64,000 bases of DNA. Source: Fen-183 sp036504335. Its GTDB lineage: Bacteria; Acidobacteriota; Thermoanaerobaculia; UBA5066. Shown one piece after another: positions 49,324 through 58,232 of this stretch. A program made the position numbers and the translations under genes. The DNA is taken from the NCBI GenBank assembly GCA_036504335.1, contig DASXVJ010000023.1, positions 293,044 to 357,043 of the forward strand. Direction: 5' to 3'. Every line of letters begins with the position of its first letter. Within the stretch, counting starts at the first letter, position 1. The notes under the pieces were generated by a model. The model saw nothing but the letters and a program-made list of their open reading frames with translations, had not been told where the DNA came from and ran no database searches.

Positions 49324-50448
49324 ATGGAGAAGTCTGCGAAGGCTCATCCGTCGATCCTGACGTTCGCGTCGTCGGCGGGTTGAGCGTGCAAGCTGGGTCA
49401 GTCTGACCTGGTGAAACTGCTGGGTGCGCTGCCGCGGGTCCACGACCCGCGCGCTCTCGTCGGATTCGACTCGTCCGACGACGCTGCCGTATTCCGGCTC
49501 GGGGCGGCCGGCGACGCCGATGCCGAGTGCCTGCTCGCGACGACGGACTTCTTCACGCCGGTCGTGGACTCGCCGTTCGACTTCGGCCGCGTCGCGGCCG
49601 CGAACGCGCTCTCGGACGTCTGGGCGATGGGCGGCGAGCCGCTCTTCGCGCTGAACCTCGTCGGCTTCCCCGTGAAGGCGCTCCCGATGGAGGTCCTCGG
49701 CGAGATCCTCGCGGGCGGCGCGGCGGTCGCAGGGGACGCCGGGATCCCGATCCTCGGCGGCCACTCGACGGACTTCGACGTCCCGGTCTACGGCCTGGCC
49801 GTGACGGGGCGCGCGAGACTCTCGCGCCTGCGCCGCAACGTCGGCGCCCGGCCGGGCGACGCGCTCGTCCTCACGAAGGCGCTCGGCACCGGCATCCTCA
49901 CCTCCGCGCTGCGCGCGCGCGTCCTGCGCGAGGGCTCGATCCGCGCGCTCCTCGGCCGCGGCGAGGGCCCGACGCCGGAGGAGGAGGCGGGGGCCGTCGC
50001 TTCGATGGTCCGGCTCAACCGCGCGGCCGCGCGCGCCGCGGACGCCTTCGACGTTTCGGCGTCGACGGACGTGACGGGCTACGGGCTCCTCGGCCACCTG
50101 AAAGAGATGCTCGGCGGCGGCGGCGTCTCGGCGGAGGTTTCCGCCTCGGCGCTGCCCGTTCTCGCCGGTGCGCGGCGTCTCGCCGCGGCGGGCTTCGCGC
50201 CGGACGGTTCGCGGCGGAACCTCGCGGCGGCGCGGCCCGTCCTCGACGTTGCGTCCGGCGTCGCCGAGGACGATCTTCTCCTTGCGGCCGACGCCCAGAC
50301 GTCCGGCGGGTTGCTCCTCGCCGTCCGGGCCTCCGAGGCGGAGGCGCTCGTGGCGGCGCTCCGCGCGGCGGGAGACGCTCCCGCGGCGGTCGTGGGCCGG
50401 TTCCACGAGAGACGGCCGGGTGCACCGGCGATCCGTGTGATCGCTTGA
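49324..50448 (+). CDS. selD: Selenophosphate synthetase containing selenocysteine (in-frame UGA)
   Basis: SelD makes selenophosphate from selenide and ATP. Read from the ATG at 49324, the frame gives 19 residues, a TGA at 49381-49383, then continues unbroken for 354 more residues. The junction reads SILTFASSAG-Sec-ACKLGQSDL, so Sec20 sits exactly at the catalytic Cys/Sec position, before Cys22 and Lys23. Downstream are the expected GFDSSDDAAVF, TTDFFTPVVDSPFDFGRVAA, NALSDVWAMGGEPLFALN, GGHSTDF and STDVTGYGLLGHLKEM. Translation from an internal start after the UGA would remove the catalytic residues. A SECIS-like hairpin follows the UGA. selA, selB and selC are not in the window. Confidence 0.93.
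49393..49411 (+). promoter_or_regulatory. Bacterial SECIS-like hairpin of selD
   Basis: Nine bases after the UGA, CTGGGTC (49393-49399) pairs with GACCTGG (49405-49411) with two G-U wobbles, enclosing the loop AGTCT. The loop GUCU resembles the E. coli fdhF SECIS loop and begins about 17 bases after the UGA, within the known bacterial range. SelB would bind it. Confidence 0.65.
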
Positions 50449-50459
50449 AGGAGGCGGAG

Positions 50460-50753
50460 ATGGACGGGACGAAAGACGAAGAGCGCTGGGAAGGGGTCAC
50501 GTCGGCGGCGAACGAGTCCGAGGCGGCGCTCATCGCGGGATTCCTCGAGAGCCGCGGAATCCCGGCCCGCGTCGTGGACCGCAGCTTCCACCTGACGCCG
50601 ACCGAGAGCGAGGACCTGTCCGGCGTGGAGGTCGGCGTCCCGGCCTCGCGCGTCGCCGAGGCGCGCGGTGAGCTCGCCCGCCGCGAGAAGGCGTACGACG
50701 AGGCGCCTCCCGGATCGGATCTGATCGGCGACGACGAGCCGTCCGGCGGCTGA
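50460..50753 (+). CDS. DUF2007-like small protein
   Basis: A 97-residue soluble, acidic protein. It has ESEAALIAGFLESRGIPARV (about 20-39) and VEVGVPASRVAEARGELARR, the alpha-beta pattern of DUF2007 'putative signal transducing' proteins, which are related in fold to ACT/PII-like units. The ATG at 50460 has AAGGAGGCGG upstream and is 11 bases after selD, so it is probably in the same transcript. No direct link to selenium metabolism is known. Confidence 0.78.
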   Translation: MDGTKDEERWEGVTSAANESEAALIAGFLESRGIPARVVDRSFHLTPTESEDLSGVEVGVPASRVAEARGELARREKAYDEAPPGSDLIGDDEPSGG

Positions 50754-50778
50754 CCGCGGCGCCCTCGGGCGCCTCCGC

Positions 50779-50784
50779 TAGAAT
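50779..50784 (+). promoter_or_regulatory. TAGAAT -10-like element before the Ser/Thr kinase
   Basis: TAGAAT ends 17 bases before the GTG at 50802. A transcript starting about seven bases on would have a leader of about ten bases, with GGAG (50793-50796) available as a weak ribosome site. Confidence 0.45.
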
Positions 50785-50801
50785 CCGGCGCCGGAGTCTC
50801 A

Positions 50802-52823
50802 GTGCAGCCCGAACAGATCGGTCGTTACGTCATCCTGCGCACGCTCGGACGGGGCGCAATGGGCGTCGTCTACCTCGCGCGCGACCCGCAGATCGAGCGC
50901 GAGCTCGCCCTGAAGACGATCCGCTTCGACGACGCGGAAAAGAGTTTCAGCGCCGACGAGGCCAAGGCCCGCTTCCTGAAGGAGGCGAGGATCTCGGGCC
51001 GCCTCCAGCACCCGCACATCGTGACGGTCTTCGACGTCGGCGAGGACCAGGGCGTGCTCTACCTCGCGATGGAGCTCGTGCAGGGCGGGAGCTTCTCTCG
51101 GCGCCTCGCCGAACCGGCCGGCTTCTCCATCCGCGACCGCGTCCGCGTCGTCGCGGAGGTCGCCGAGGCGCTCGCGCACGCCCACGAACGCGGCGTCCTG
51201 CACCGCGACATCAAGCCCGCGAACATCCTCCTCTCGCCGTCGCTGTCGGCGAAGGTCACGGATTTCGGGATCGGCAAGCTCCTGACGGGCGACACGGAGC
51301 TCACGTCCACGGGTCAGATGGTCGGCTCGCCGGCGTACATGTCGCCCGAGCAGATCAAGGGCGACAAGCTGGACGCGCGGACGGACATTTTCTCTCTCGG
51401 CGTCGTCCTCTACCAGGCCCTGACGCTGCGCAAGCCGTTCCCCGCCGACACCCTCACGACGCTCGTCTACCAGATCCTCCACGAAGAGCCTGCCGACCCG
51501 GCCGAGGTCGCGGGCGACCTGCCCGAGGGCCTCGCGGCGATCGTGAGCCGCTGCCTCGCGAAGGACCGCGCGAACCGGTACTCGGACGCCGCCGACCTCG
51601 CGGACGACCTGCGTGCGGTGCTCGGCTTCTCGCCGGTCGGCTCGACGGCCAGCTTCTCGGAAAGCCGCGTCAAGCGCTTGAAATCCTCGCCGTCGTCGCC
51701 TGCGATGCCGCCGCAGCCGCCTCCGTCGCCGCATGCGTCCATGGCGCCCACCGCGGCCATGCCGGTCATGTCCCCGGGGCCCGTGGGCGCCGCTCCGTCG
51801 GCCTCGGACTCGGAGTCACCGACGATCACGACCGGCCGCCGGATGGGCGAGCTCGCGAAGAAAGCCGAAGCGCGCGTCGGCCCGCCGGCCGCGAAGAAGG
51901 GCCTTTCCCCTGCGGCCCTGGGCGCCCTGGGAATCGTCGCCGTCCTCGGCATCCTCGTCGCCGTCGCGCTGAAGAAGGGCGGGGCCACGGACGCGCAGCG
52001 GGTCAGCTCGCCGGCCCCGGCCGCGACGTCCGCGGCCGCACCTCCGGCCGCCGCGCCGGCGCCGCCCGCCTCCGTTGCGGCTCCGTCCACGGGCGGCCCC
52101 GCCGGCGCGGTCGTCGAAACTCCGGACGCGAGCGCGGCTCCCGCCGCCCCCGCCGCTCCCACGCCGCCGCCGGCTTCGAGGAAGACGAGGGCGAAGCCGA
52201 CGCCGAGCGACGCCGCGGCCTCCGCTTCCGCCGCGGCCGCAAAGCCGACCGTGTCGGCGGCCAGGCGCGCCGATCTCACGTACACGATCCGCCGTTTCCT
52301 CAAGATCAACGTCTCGCCCAGCCAGGCGCGCGTCTTCATGGACGGGAACTACATCGGGATCTCGGACGACTGGGACGACGCCGGCGGCGGCTCGCTCCTG
52401 ACGTTCAACCTCGAGGGCCAGCACCGCCTCCGCATCTGCTACCCGGAGCACCGGGACCTTGTCGTGGACGTCATCGTCCGTTCGACCGCGGCCGACGACA
52501 AGGTCACCGTCGAGCAGGAGCTCCCGAAGGGCGTGCCGGACGGCCCGACGGGCCCCGAGGGCAACTTTCGCCGGCCGAACTACAAGTCGATCGGCGCCGT
52601 CCTGTTCAACGTGGACCCGCCCGACGCGATGGTCACCGTGAACGGCAGGGACTACGGCCCGGCGTCGAAGTGGCTGAAGGAAGAGATGACGTTCGCCAAC
52701 ATGGCCGTTTACCAGGTCGCCCTCTCGGCTCCGGGCTACGAGACGAAGACGGTCCGCGTCCTGATCGCCCCGACCGCCGGCGAGCTCCGCGCGACGGTCA
52801 AGGAACGGCTGAAGAAGCAGTAG
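50802..52823 (+). CDS. Transmembrane Ser/Thr protein kinase with PEGA-like C-terminal repeats
   Basis: A 673-residue Hanks-type kinase. The kinase domain (about 8-270) has GRGAMGVVYLARDPQIEREL (P-loop), ALKTIRF, HRDIKPANILLSPS (catalytic loop), DFGIGKLLTGD and SPAYMSPEQIKG. A flexible segment precedes one transmembrane helix (about 369-388, ALGALGIVAVLGILVAVALK). Outside, a long Ala/Pro/Ser linker leads to two PEGA-like units: KINVSPSQARVFMDGNYIGI and VLFNVDPPDAMVTVNGRDYG. PEGA units may bind cell-wall or surface components, making this a likely envelope sensor. The start is a GTG. Confidence 0.93.
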   Translation: MQPEQIGRYVILRTLGRGAMGVVYLARDPQIERELALKTIRFDDAEKSFSADEAKARFLKEARISGRLQHPHIVTVFDVGEDQGVLYLAMELVQGGSFSRRLAEPAGFSIRDRVRVVAEVAEALAHAHERGVLHRDIKPANILLSPSLSAKVTDFGIGKLLTGDTELTSTGQMVGSPAYMSPEQIKGDKLDARTDIFSLGVVLYQALTLRKPFPADTLTTLVYQILHEEPADPAEVAGDLPEGLAAIVSRCLAKDRANRYSDAADLADDLRAVLGFSPVGSTASFSESRVKRLKSSPSSPAMPPQPPPSPHASMAPTAAMPVMSPGPVGAAPSASDSESPTITTGRRMGELAKKAEARVGPPAAKKGLSPAALGALGIVAVLGILVAVALKKGGATDAQRVSSPAPAATSAAAPPAAAPAPPASVAAPSTGGPAGAVVETPDASAAPAAPAAPTPPPASRKTRAKPTPSDAAASASAAAAKPTVSAARRADLTYTIRRFLKINVSPSQARVFMDGNYIGISDDWDDAGGGSLLTFNLEGQHRLRICYPEHRDLVVDVIVRSTAADDKVTVEQELPKGVPDGPTGPEGNFRRPNYKSIGAVLFNVDPPDAMVTVNGRDYGPASKWLKEEMTFANMAVYQVALSAPGYETKTVRVLIAPTAGELRATVKERLKKQ

Positions 52824-53741
52824 TCAGATCGGCCCGGACAAGATCCGGAAGCCGGCTGCCTTCTTGATCGCCTCCTCGAGCCTCCGCGCGAGGAGAAGCG
52901 TCAGGCCGCCGAGCAGGGGAGCGCCTTCCGGCGCGCCGCTGCCGAGCAGACCCTGGACGACGTCGCGCGTGAGGACGTAGACGACCGCCGGGCCGCCGTG
53001 CGCGTACACGTCCGCCGAGCGCGGCGCGTCGTCGACGAGGCCCATCTCGCCCACGATCTCGCCGGGCTTGAGGATCGCGAGGGCCTCCTCGCCGGCTCCC
53101 GCGATGTCGAGGGAGACGCGGAGCCTGCCCTCGACGAGGAGGAACGCCTCGTGTCCCGGGTCGCCCGCCTTCACGAGTGCGGCGCCCGGCATGACGGTGC
53201 GCGCCGTGAGGCCGAGCTCCGGGAGGATCGCGGGATCGAGGCCCGCGGTCTCGAAGAGGTCGCGCGCCCGGGCGAGGTCCACGTCGGAGTCGATCGTGTG
53301 GGCGCGCGTCGGGTCCGGAGCCACGGGCTTCAGCGGGAGCCCCTCGAAGAACCTCGCGAGCGAGGCGTTCGTGTCGCGGATCGCGGACGTGAGGCTCGAG
53401 AGGGCGATCCGCCGGAACGCTCCGCCCGCTGCGCCGCCCTCGAACACGAGGGCGCGGGCCTCGTCCGCGGGGAGAAAGACGGCTCGGGCCCCCGCCTCCG
53501 GCCTGAAACGCGCGACCCGGGACGAGCCGCCGAGCGTCGCGCGCAGGTCGGCGAGCGCCGGCGCGGCGAGGCGCGCGACCGGGTGCGGGCCGAACGGCGT
53601 CTCGGCGAGGAGCTCCGCCGAGCCTTCCAGAAACAGGAATGCACCGGCCGGGGAGTCGCCGTCCCGGATCTCGTCTCCCGCGGCGAAAACGCGGCGGGCG
53701 CGCGCCCCCGCGAGGAGCTCGGCGTCACGTGCGCTTCCCAC
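52824..53741 (-). CDS. Tandem cyclic-nucleotide-binding (cNMP) domain protein
   Basis: A 305-residue protein with two cNMP-binding beta barrels: a degenerate one at about 15-75 (VFAAGDEIRDGDSPAGAFLF, LEGSAELL) and a better one at about 180-270 (LVKAGDPGHEAFLLVEGRLR, GEIVGEMGLVDDAPRSADVY). The sequence GEMGLVDDAPRSADV matches the phosphate-binding cassette. There is no DNA-binding domain, so it is a regulatory adaptor rather than a CRP-type regulator. The start is a GTG at 53741 with no Shine-Dalgarno but a GATAAT seven bases upstream. Confidence 0.85.
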   Translation of the reverse strand: MGSARDAELLAGARARRVFAAGDEIRDGDSPAGAFLFLEGSAELLAETPFGPHPVARLAAPALADLRATLGGSSRVARFRPEAGARAVFLPADEARALVFEGGAAGGAFRRIALSSLTSAIRDTNASLARFFEGLPLKPVAPDPTRAHTIDSDVDLARARDLFETAGLDPAILPELGLTARTVMPGAALVKAGDPGHEAFLLVEGRLRVSLDIAGAGEEALAILKPGEIVGEMGLVDDAPRSADVYAHGGPAVVYVLTRDVVQGLLGSGAPEGAPLLGGLTLLLARRLEEAIKKAAGFRILSGPI

Positions 53742-53748
53742 CCCCGGG

Positions 53749-53754
53749 ATTATC
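53749..53754 (-). promoter_or_regulatory. GATAAT -10-like element before the cNMP gene
   Basis: On the minus strand GATAAT ends seven bases before the GTG at 53741. With no room for a normal leader, the transcript is predicted to start at or next to GTG. Confidence 0.45.
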
Positions 53755-53778
53755 CGCCGCTCGGTGCACGTGCATCGG

Positions 53779-53807
53779 TTGACGGGGCGGAGGGCCGGAT
53801 CTATCGT
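53779..53807 (+). promoter_or_regulatory. Candidate promoter of the gcv operon
   Basis: TTGACG (53779-53784), a 17-base spacer and TATCGT (53802-53807) lie just before gcvT (ATG 53820). The predicted start is about six bases before the ATG, giving a near-leaderless mRNA. No glycine riboswitch fits in the 78-base gap. Confidence 0.45.
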
Positions 53808-53819
53808 CCCGGCGCGGCG

Positions 53820-54935
53820 ATGAGCGGTCCCACCTCGGATTCGACCCAGGTTCTCAGGCGCACGCCGCTCTGGGAGCGGCACCGGGCGCTCGGCGGCAAG
53901 ATGGTCCCGTTCGGCGGATGGGACATGCCCGTCGAGTACTCCGGGCTGTCCGAGGAGCATCGCGCGGTCCGCGAGCGCGCCGGCCTCTTCGACGTCTCCC
54001 ACATGGGCGAGATCCGCGTCCGGGGCCCGAAGGCGTTCGAAGTGGTCCAGCGCCTCACGTGCAACGACGTCGCGGCGCTCGACGACGGCAAGGTCCAGTA
54101 CTCCGCGTTCCTGACGCCGCAGGGCACGTTCGTCGACGACCTGCTCACGTACCGCCTCGCGGCGGACGACTACCTTCTCGTCGTGAATGCCTCGAATACG
54201 CCGAAAGACGTCGCGTGGGCGAAGGCCGCCGCGTGCGAGGGCGCATCCGTCGAGGACGAGTCCCGGATCTGGGCGCAGATCGCCGTCCAGGGCCCGCGCG
54301 CGGAGACGATCCTCCAGACGCTCACCGAAACGCCGCTCGGAAGGATCACGTACTACCGGTTCGAGCCGGGCAAGGTGCTCGGCGTCCCTGCAATCCTCTC
54401 GCGCACGGGCTACACCGGCGAGGACGGCTTCGAGGTCTACCTCCACCCGGATCACGCGGGCGACGTGTGGGACGCGATCCTGAAGGCGGGCCAGCCGCAC
54501 GGGATCCTGCCGGCAGGGCTCGGCGCGCGCGACACGCTGCGTCTCGAGGCCTGCCTCGCGCTCTACGGCAACGACATCGACGACGCGCACACGCCGTGGG
54601 AAGCGAACCTCGGCTGGATCGTCAAGATGAAGAAGGGCGAGTTCCAGGGCCGCGAGGCCCTCGCGAAGCAGAAAGAGGCGGGCGTCGCGCGGAAGCTCGT
54701 CGGCTTCGAGGTGACGGGCCGCGGGATCGCCCGGCACGGCTATCCGCTCACGGCGGACGGAGCCGCGGGCATCGTCACGTCCGGAACGCAGACGCCCACG
54801 GTCGGCAAGCCCATCGGCCTCGCCTACGTCCCAACGGAAAAGACCGCGCCGGGCACCGTCCTGGCGATCGACGTGCGGGGCCGCGGCGTCCCGGCCGTCG
54901 TCGTACCGACGCCGTTCTACAGGAGAAGGACATGA
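53820..54935 (+). CDS. gcvT: Aminomethyltransferase, glycine cleavage T protein
   Basis: A 371-residue T protein that transfers the aminomethyl carbon of glycine to tetrahydrofolate. Family motifs are GGKMVPFGGWDMPVEYSGLS, ERAGLFDVSHMGEIRVRG, RLTCNDVAALDDGKVQYSAF, and ARDTLRLEACLALYGND. Length is standard (about 365). It is the first gene of the operon gcvT-gcvH-gcvPA-gcvPB; the gcvH ATG overlaps its stop. The lipoamide dehydrogenase (L protein) gene is not in the window. Confidence 0.96.
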   Translation: MSGPTSDSTQVLRRTPLWERHRALGGKMVPFGGWDMPVEYSGLSEEHRAVRERAGLFDVSHMGEIRVRGPKAFEVVQRLTCNDVAALDDGKVQYSAFLTPQGTFVDDLLTYRLAADDYLLVVNASNTPKDVAWAKAAACEGASVEDESRIWAQIAVQGPRAETILQTLTETPLGRITYYRFEPGKVLGVPAILSRTGYTGEDGFEVYLHPDHAGDVWDAILKAGQPHGILPAGLGARDTLRLEACLALYGNDIDDAHTPWEANLGWIVKMKKGEFQGREALAKQKEAGVARKLVGFEVTGRGIARHGYPLTADGAAGIVTSGTQTPTVGKPIGLAYVPTEKTAPGTVLAIDVRGRGVPAVVVPTPFYRRRT

Positions 54936-55327
54936 GCAACTATCCGGACGACCGCCGCTACACGAGGAGCCACGAGTGGATCCGCGTGGACGGCGACGTC
55001 GGCACGATCGGCATCAGCGACCATGCCCAGAAGGAGCTCGGCGAGATCGTGTTCGTCGAGCTGCCGGACGTCGGCGAGATCTTCGACGCCGGGCAGGAGT
55101 TCGGGACGATCGAGTCCGTGAAGGCGGTCTCCGAGATCTTCCTGCCCGTGGCCGGCGAGATCCTCGAGACGAACAAGGTCCTCGCCGACGAGCCCGGCGC
55201 CGTGAACGAGGATCCGCACGGCGACGGCTGGCTCGTGAAAGTGAAGCTCTCGTCGGACGCCGAGGTCGACGCCCTCCTGAACGCGGCCGACTACGAGAAA
55301 TTCGTCGAGGAAGAAGCCAAGGCGTAA
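54932..55327 (+). CDS. gcvH: Glycine cleavage H protein
   Basis: A 131-residue lipoyl carrier that shuttles the aminomethyl group between P, T and L proteins. The lipoylated Lys64 is in GTIESVKAVSEIFLPVAGE. HEWIRVDGDVGTIGISDHAQ and NEDPHGDGWLVKVKL are typical. The ATG overlaps the gcvT stop (ATGA) with AGGAGAAGGA upstream. Confidence 0.97.
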   Translation: MSNYPDDRRYTRSHEWIRVDGDVGTIGISDHAQKELGEIVFVELPDVGEIFDAGQEFGTIESVKAVSEIFLPVAGEILETNKVLADEPGAVNEDPHGDGWLVKVKLSSDAEVDALLNAADYEKFVEEEAKA

Positions 55328-55338
55328 GGAACCACCCG

Positions 55339-56697
55339 ATGCGCTACATCCCGAACAGTGCCGACGAGCGCGCCACGCTGCTCGCCGCGGTCGGAGCCTC
55401 GTCGGTCGACGACCTCTTCGCGACCGTGCCGCGCGCCGTCTACCACCGCGAGACGCCGCCGCTCCCGCCGCCCGCCTCCGAGATCGAGGTCCGCCGCGAC
55501 TTCGGCGCCCTTGCCGCGTCGAACGCGTCGCTGTCCGACTGGACGTCTTTCCTCGGCGCCGGTCTCTACAGCCACCACTCGCCGGCGTTCGTCTCGCAGC
55601 TCCTCCTCAGGGGGGAGTTCCTGACGGCTTACACGCCTTACCAGCCCGAGGTCTCGCAGGGGACGCTCACGGCCGTGTACGAGTTCCAGACGCACGTCGC
55701 GCTCCTGACGGGCATGGACGTCGCGAACGCCTCGATGTACGAGGGCGCGTCCGCCTTCGTCGAGGCGGTGCTCATGGCCGAGCGTCTCACGAAGAAGAAG
55801 ACGAAGGTCGTCGTCTCGCAGGGCATCCACCCCGAGTACCGCCGATGCCTCCGGACGTACCTCGTGAACTTCCCGTTCACGATCGTCGAGGTCCCGGTCG
55901 GGGCGGACGGCGCCACGGACGCCGCGGCGCTCGCGGCCGCCGTGGACGACGCCACCGTCGCCGTCGCCGTCCAGTCGCCGAACACGTTCGGCGTCGTCGA
56001 GGGCTGGGACGCCGTCGCGGCCGCGGCCCACGCGAAGAACGCCCTCGCGATCGGCGTCGTGAACGAGATGTTTTCGCTCGCGGTGATCCAGCCGCCCGGC
56101 GCCCGCGGCGTCGACATCGCCTGCGGCGAGGCGGCTTCCTTCGGCGTTCCGCCGTCGTTCGGCGGCCCGCTCGTGGGCTTTCTCGCCTGCCGCGACGCGT
56201 TCAAGCGCCAGATCCCCGGCCGCCTCGTCGGCAAGACGGTGGACGCGGACGGCGCGAGCGCGTTCTGCCTCACGCTCTCGACGCGGGAGCAGCACATCCG
56301 GCGCGAGAAGGCGACGTCGAACATCTGCACGAACCAGGGCCTCTTCGCGCTCGCCGCGACCATGACGCTCTCGGCGCTCGGCAAGCAGGGGCTGCGCGAG
56401 ACGGCGCTCCAGTGTCTCGCGAAGGCGGAGTACCTCAAGGCCGGCGTGAAGGCCCTCGCGGGCCCGTTCTCGCTCGCGTTCTCCGGGAAGACGTTCAACG
56501 AGTTCGCCCTCCGCTGCGGCCCGGGCGTCGACGCGGTGCTGCGCCGCGCCGAGGAGAACAGGATCCTCGCGGGAGTCCCGTACGCGCGCCTCGACCCGCT
56601 GGGCCCCGCGCACCGCGACCTCCTTCTCGTCGCCGTGACGGAGCGTGTCCCGCGCGCCGGGCTCGACGGCCTCCTCGCCGTCCTGAGGAGCTTCTGA
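55339..56697 (+). CDS. gcvPA: Glycine dehydrogenase (decarboxylating) subunit 1
   Basis: A 452-residue half of the split P protein that decarboxylates glycine with PLP. Signatures include MRYIPNSADERATLLAAVGA, FLGAGLYSHHSPAFVSQLLL, TAYTPYQPEVSQGTLTAVYE, and TSNICTNQGLFALAATMTLS. It is the non-PLP-binding partner of gcvPB, which starts after a one-base gap. The split form is common in thermophiles, Firmicutes, Acidobacteriota and others. Confidence 0.96.
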   Translation: MRYIPNSADERATLLAAVGASSVDDLFATVPRAVYHRETPPLPPPASEIEVRRDFGALAASNASLSDWTSFLGAGLYSHHSPAFVSQLLLRGEFLTAYTPYQPEVSQGTLTAVYEFQTHVALLTGMDVANASMYEGASAFVEAVLMAERLTKKKTKVVVSQGIHPEYRRCLRTYLVNFPFTIVEVPVGADGATDAAALAAAVDDATVAVAVQSPNTFGVVEGWDAVAAAAHAKNALAIGVVNEMFSLAVIQPPGARGVDIACGEAASFGVPPSFGGPLVGFLACRDAFKRQIPGRLVGKTVDADGASAFCLTLSTREQHIRREKATSNICTNQGLFALAATMTLSALGKQGLRETALQCLAKAEYLKAGVKALAGPFSLAFSGKTFNEFALRCGPGVDAVLRRAEENRILAGVPYARLDPLGPAHRDLLLVAVTERVPRAGLDGLLAVLRSF

Positions 56698-56698
56698 G

Positions 56699-58231
56699 AT
56701 GAGCGACCACGGAACCCTCGTGTCCGACTCCATCGTCCGCGCGGACGCGCGCCTCGACCGGCGGCGCCGCTTCGGCTCCCTCTTCGACGCCACCCGCGCC
56801 GGCCGCACCGGCGTCCACCTGCCCGCGCTCGACGTGCCCGCGGCCGACGCCGGGCGTATCTTCGGGGCTCAGCATCGTGCCGAGGTCGCGGGCGAGATCG
56901 AGGCGAGCGAGGTGGACGTCGTCCGCCACTTCACGCGCCTCTCGCAGATGAACTTCGCGATCGACACGGCGCTCTATTCGCTCGGGTCCTGCACGATGAA
57001 GCACAACCCGCGCATCAACGAGGAGATCGCGCGCCTCGCGGGGTTCAACGACACCCACCCCTACGCGCCGGAGCATCTCGCGCAGGGGAACCTCGAGCTC
57101 ATGTGGCGGCTCGAGCAGGCGCTCAAGGCCCTCACGGGCTTCGCGCGCGTCACGCTCCAGCCTTCGGCCGGCGCGAACGGCGAGCTGACCGGAGCGCTCA
57201 TGATCCGCGCGGCCCACGTGAAGGCCGGAAACCCGCGCAAGAACATCCTCGTCCCGGACTCGGCGCACGGCACGAATCCCGCCACGGCCCACTTCGCGGG
57301 TTACGACGTCGTCGAGCTCACGTCGAACGCGCACGGCACTCTCGACCTCGCCGAGCTCGCGTCGAAGCTGAACGAGGACGTCGCGGCGCTCATGATCACG
57401 GTTCCGAACACGCTCGGCGTCTTCGAGGAGCGGATCCTCGACATCGCGAAGATGGTCCACGACAAGGGCGCGTACCTCTACCTCGACGGCGCGAACTTCA
57501 ACGCGTTCGTCGGCAAGGTTCGGCCGGCGGACATGGGCGTCGACGTCATGCACATGAACCTGCACAAGACGTTCTCGACGCCGCACGGCGGAGGCGGCCC
57601 GGGCGCGGGGCCCGTCGGCGTCGCGCCGGCGCTCGTCCCGTTTCTCCCGGTCCCGACCGTCGAGATCGACGGCGGCGTTTTCCGCCTCGAGGTCGACCGC
57701 CCCGACACGATCGGGAAGATGCGGACGTTCTACGGAAACTTCGGCGTCCTCGTCCGCGCGCTCACGTACATCGTGTCGTACGGCAACCGCATCCACGAGG
57801 TGGCCGAGAACGCGGTCCTGAACGCGAACTACATCCGCCGGAAGCTCGAGCCCTTCTACCACCTCAAGTACGACGCGCCGAGCTATCACGAGGTCGTGTT
57901 CGACGACAAGAAGCAGGCCGCGTTCGGGCTCCACAACATCGACGTCGCCAAGAGGCTCATGGATTACGGGTTTCACCCGCCGACGATGTCCTTCCCGCTC
58001 ATCGTCCCCGGCGCGCTCATGATCGAGCCGACGGAGTCCGAGCCGAAGGAAGAGCTGGACGCGTTCATCGACGCGATGATCGCGATCGCGAAGGAGTGCG
58101 AGACGTCCCCGGAAATCGTCCACGGCGCGCCGCACACGACACCCGTGCGCCGGCTCGACGAAGCGGGCGCCGCCCGCGAGGCGAGCCGGCCGGGCAGCTT
58201 CGCCCCCGTCCTCCGCGCGCCGATCCGCTGA
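56699..58231 (+). CDS. gcvPB: Glycine dehydrogenase (decarboxylating) subunit 2
   Basis: A 510-residue PLP-binding half of the split P protein. The cofactor Lys290 lies in MNLHKTFSTPHGGGGPGAGP. Other motifs are LGSCTMKHNPRINEEIARL and QPSAGANGELTGALMIRAAH. It completes the four-gene gcv operon. The 166-base AT-rich, structured gap downstream separates it from the fatty-acid kinase fusion. Confidence 0.96.
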   Translation: MSDHGTLVSDSIVRADARLDRRRRFGSLFDATRAGRTGVHLPALDVPAADAGRIFGAQHRAEVAGEIEASEVDVVRHFTRLSQMNFAIDTALYSLGSCTMKHNPRINEEIARLAGFNDTHPYAPEHLAQGNLELMWRLEQALKALTGFARVTLQPSAGANGELTGALMIRAAHVKAGNPRKNILVPDSAHGTNPATAHFAGYDVVELTSNAHGTLDLAELASKLNEDVAALMITVPNTLGVFEERILDIAKMVHDKGAYLYLDGANFNAFVGKVRPADMGVDVMHMNLHKTFSTPHGGGGPGAGPVGVAPALVPFLPVPTVEIDGGVFRLEVDRPDTIGKMRTFYGNFGVLVRALTYIVSYGNRIHEVAENAVLNANYIRRKLEPFYHLKYDAPSYHEVVFDDKKQAAFGLHNIDVAKRLMDYGFHPPTMSFPLIVPGALMIEPTESEPKEELDAFIDAMIAIAKECETSPEIVHGAPHTTPVRRLDEAGAAREASRPGSFAPVLRAPIR

Positions 58232-58232
58232 G

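Noticed and set aside
49411..50448. selD as a shorter protein starting at the GTG/CTG region after the UGA
   Set aside because: It would lack the catalytic Sec/Cys and Lys. The upstream in-frame sequence matches the SelD N-terminus residue by residue.
53742..53819. Glycine riboswitch before gcvT
   Set aside because: The gap is only 78 bases, contains a divergent promoter, and shows none of the tandem aptamer helices.
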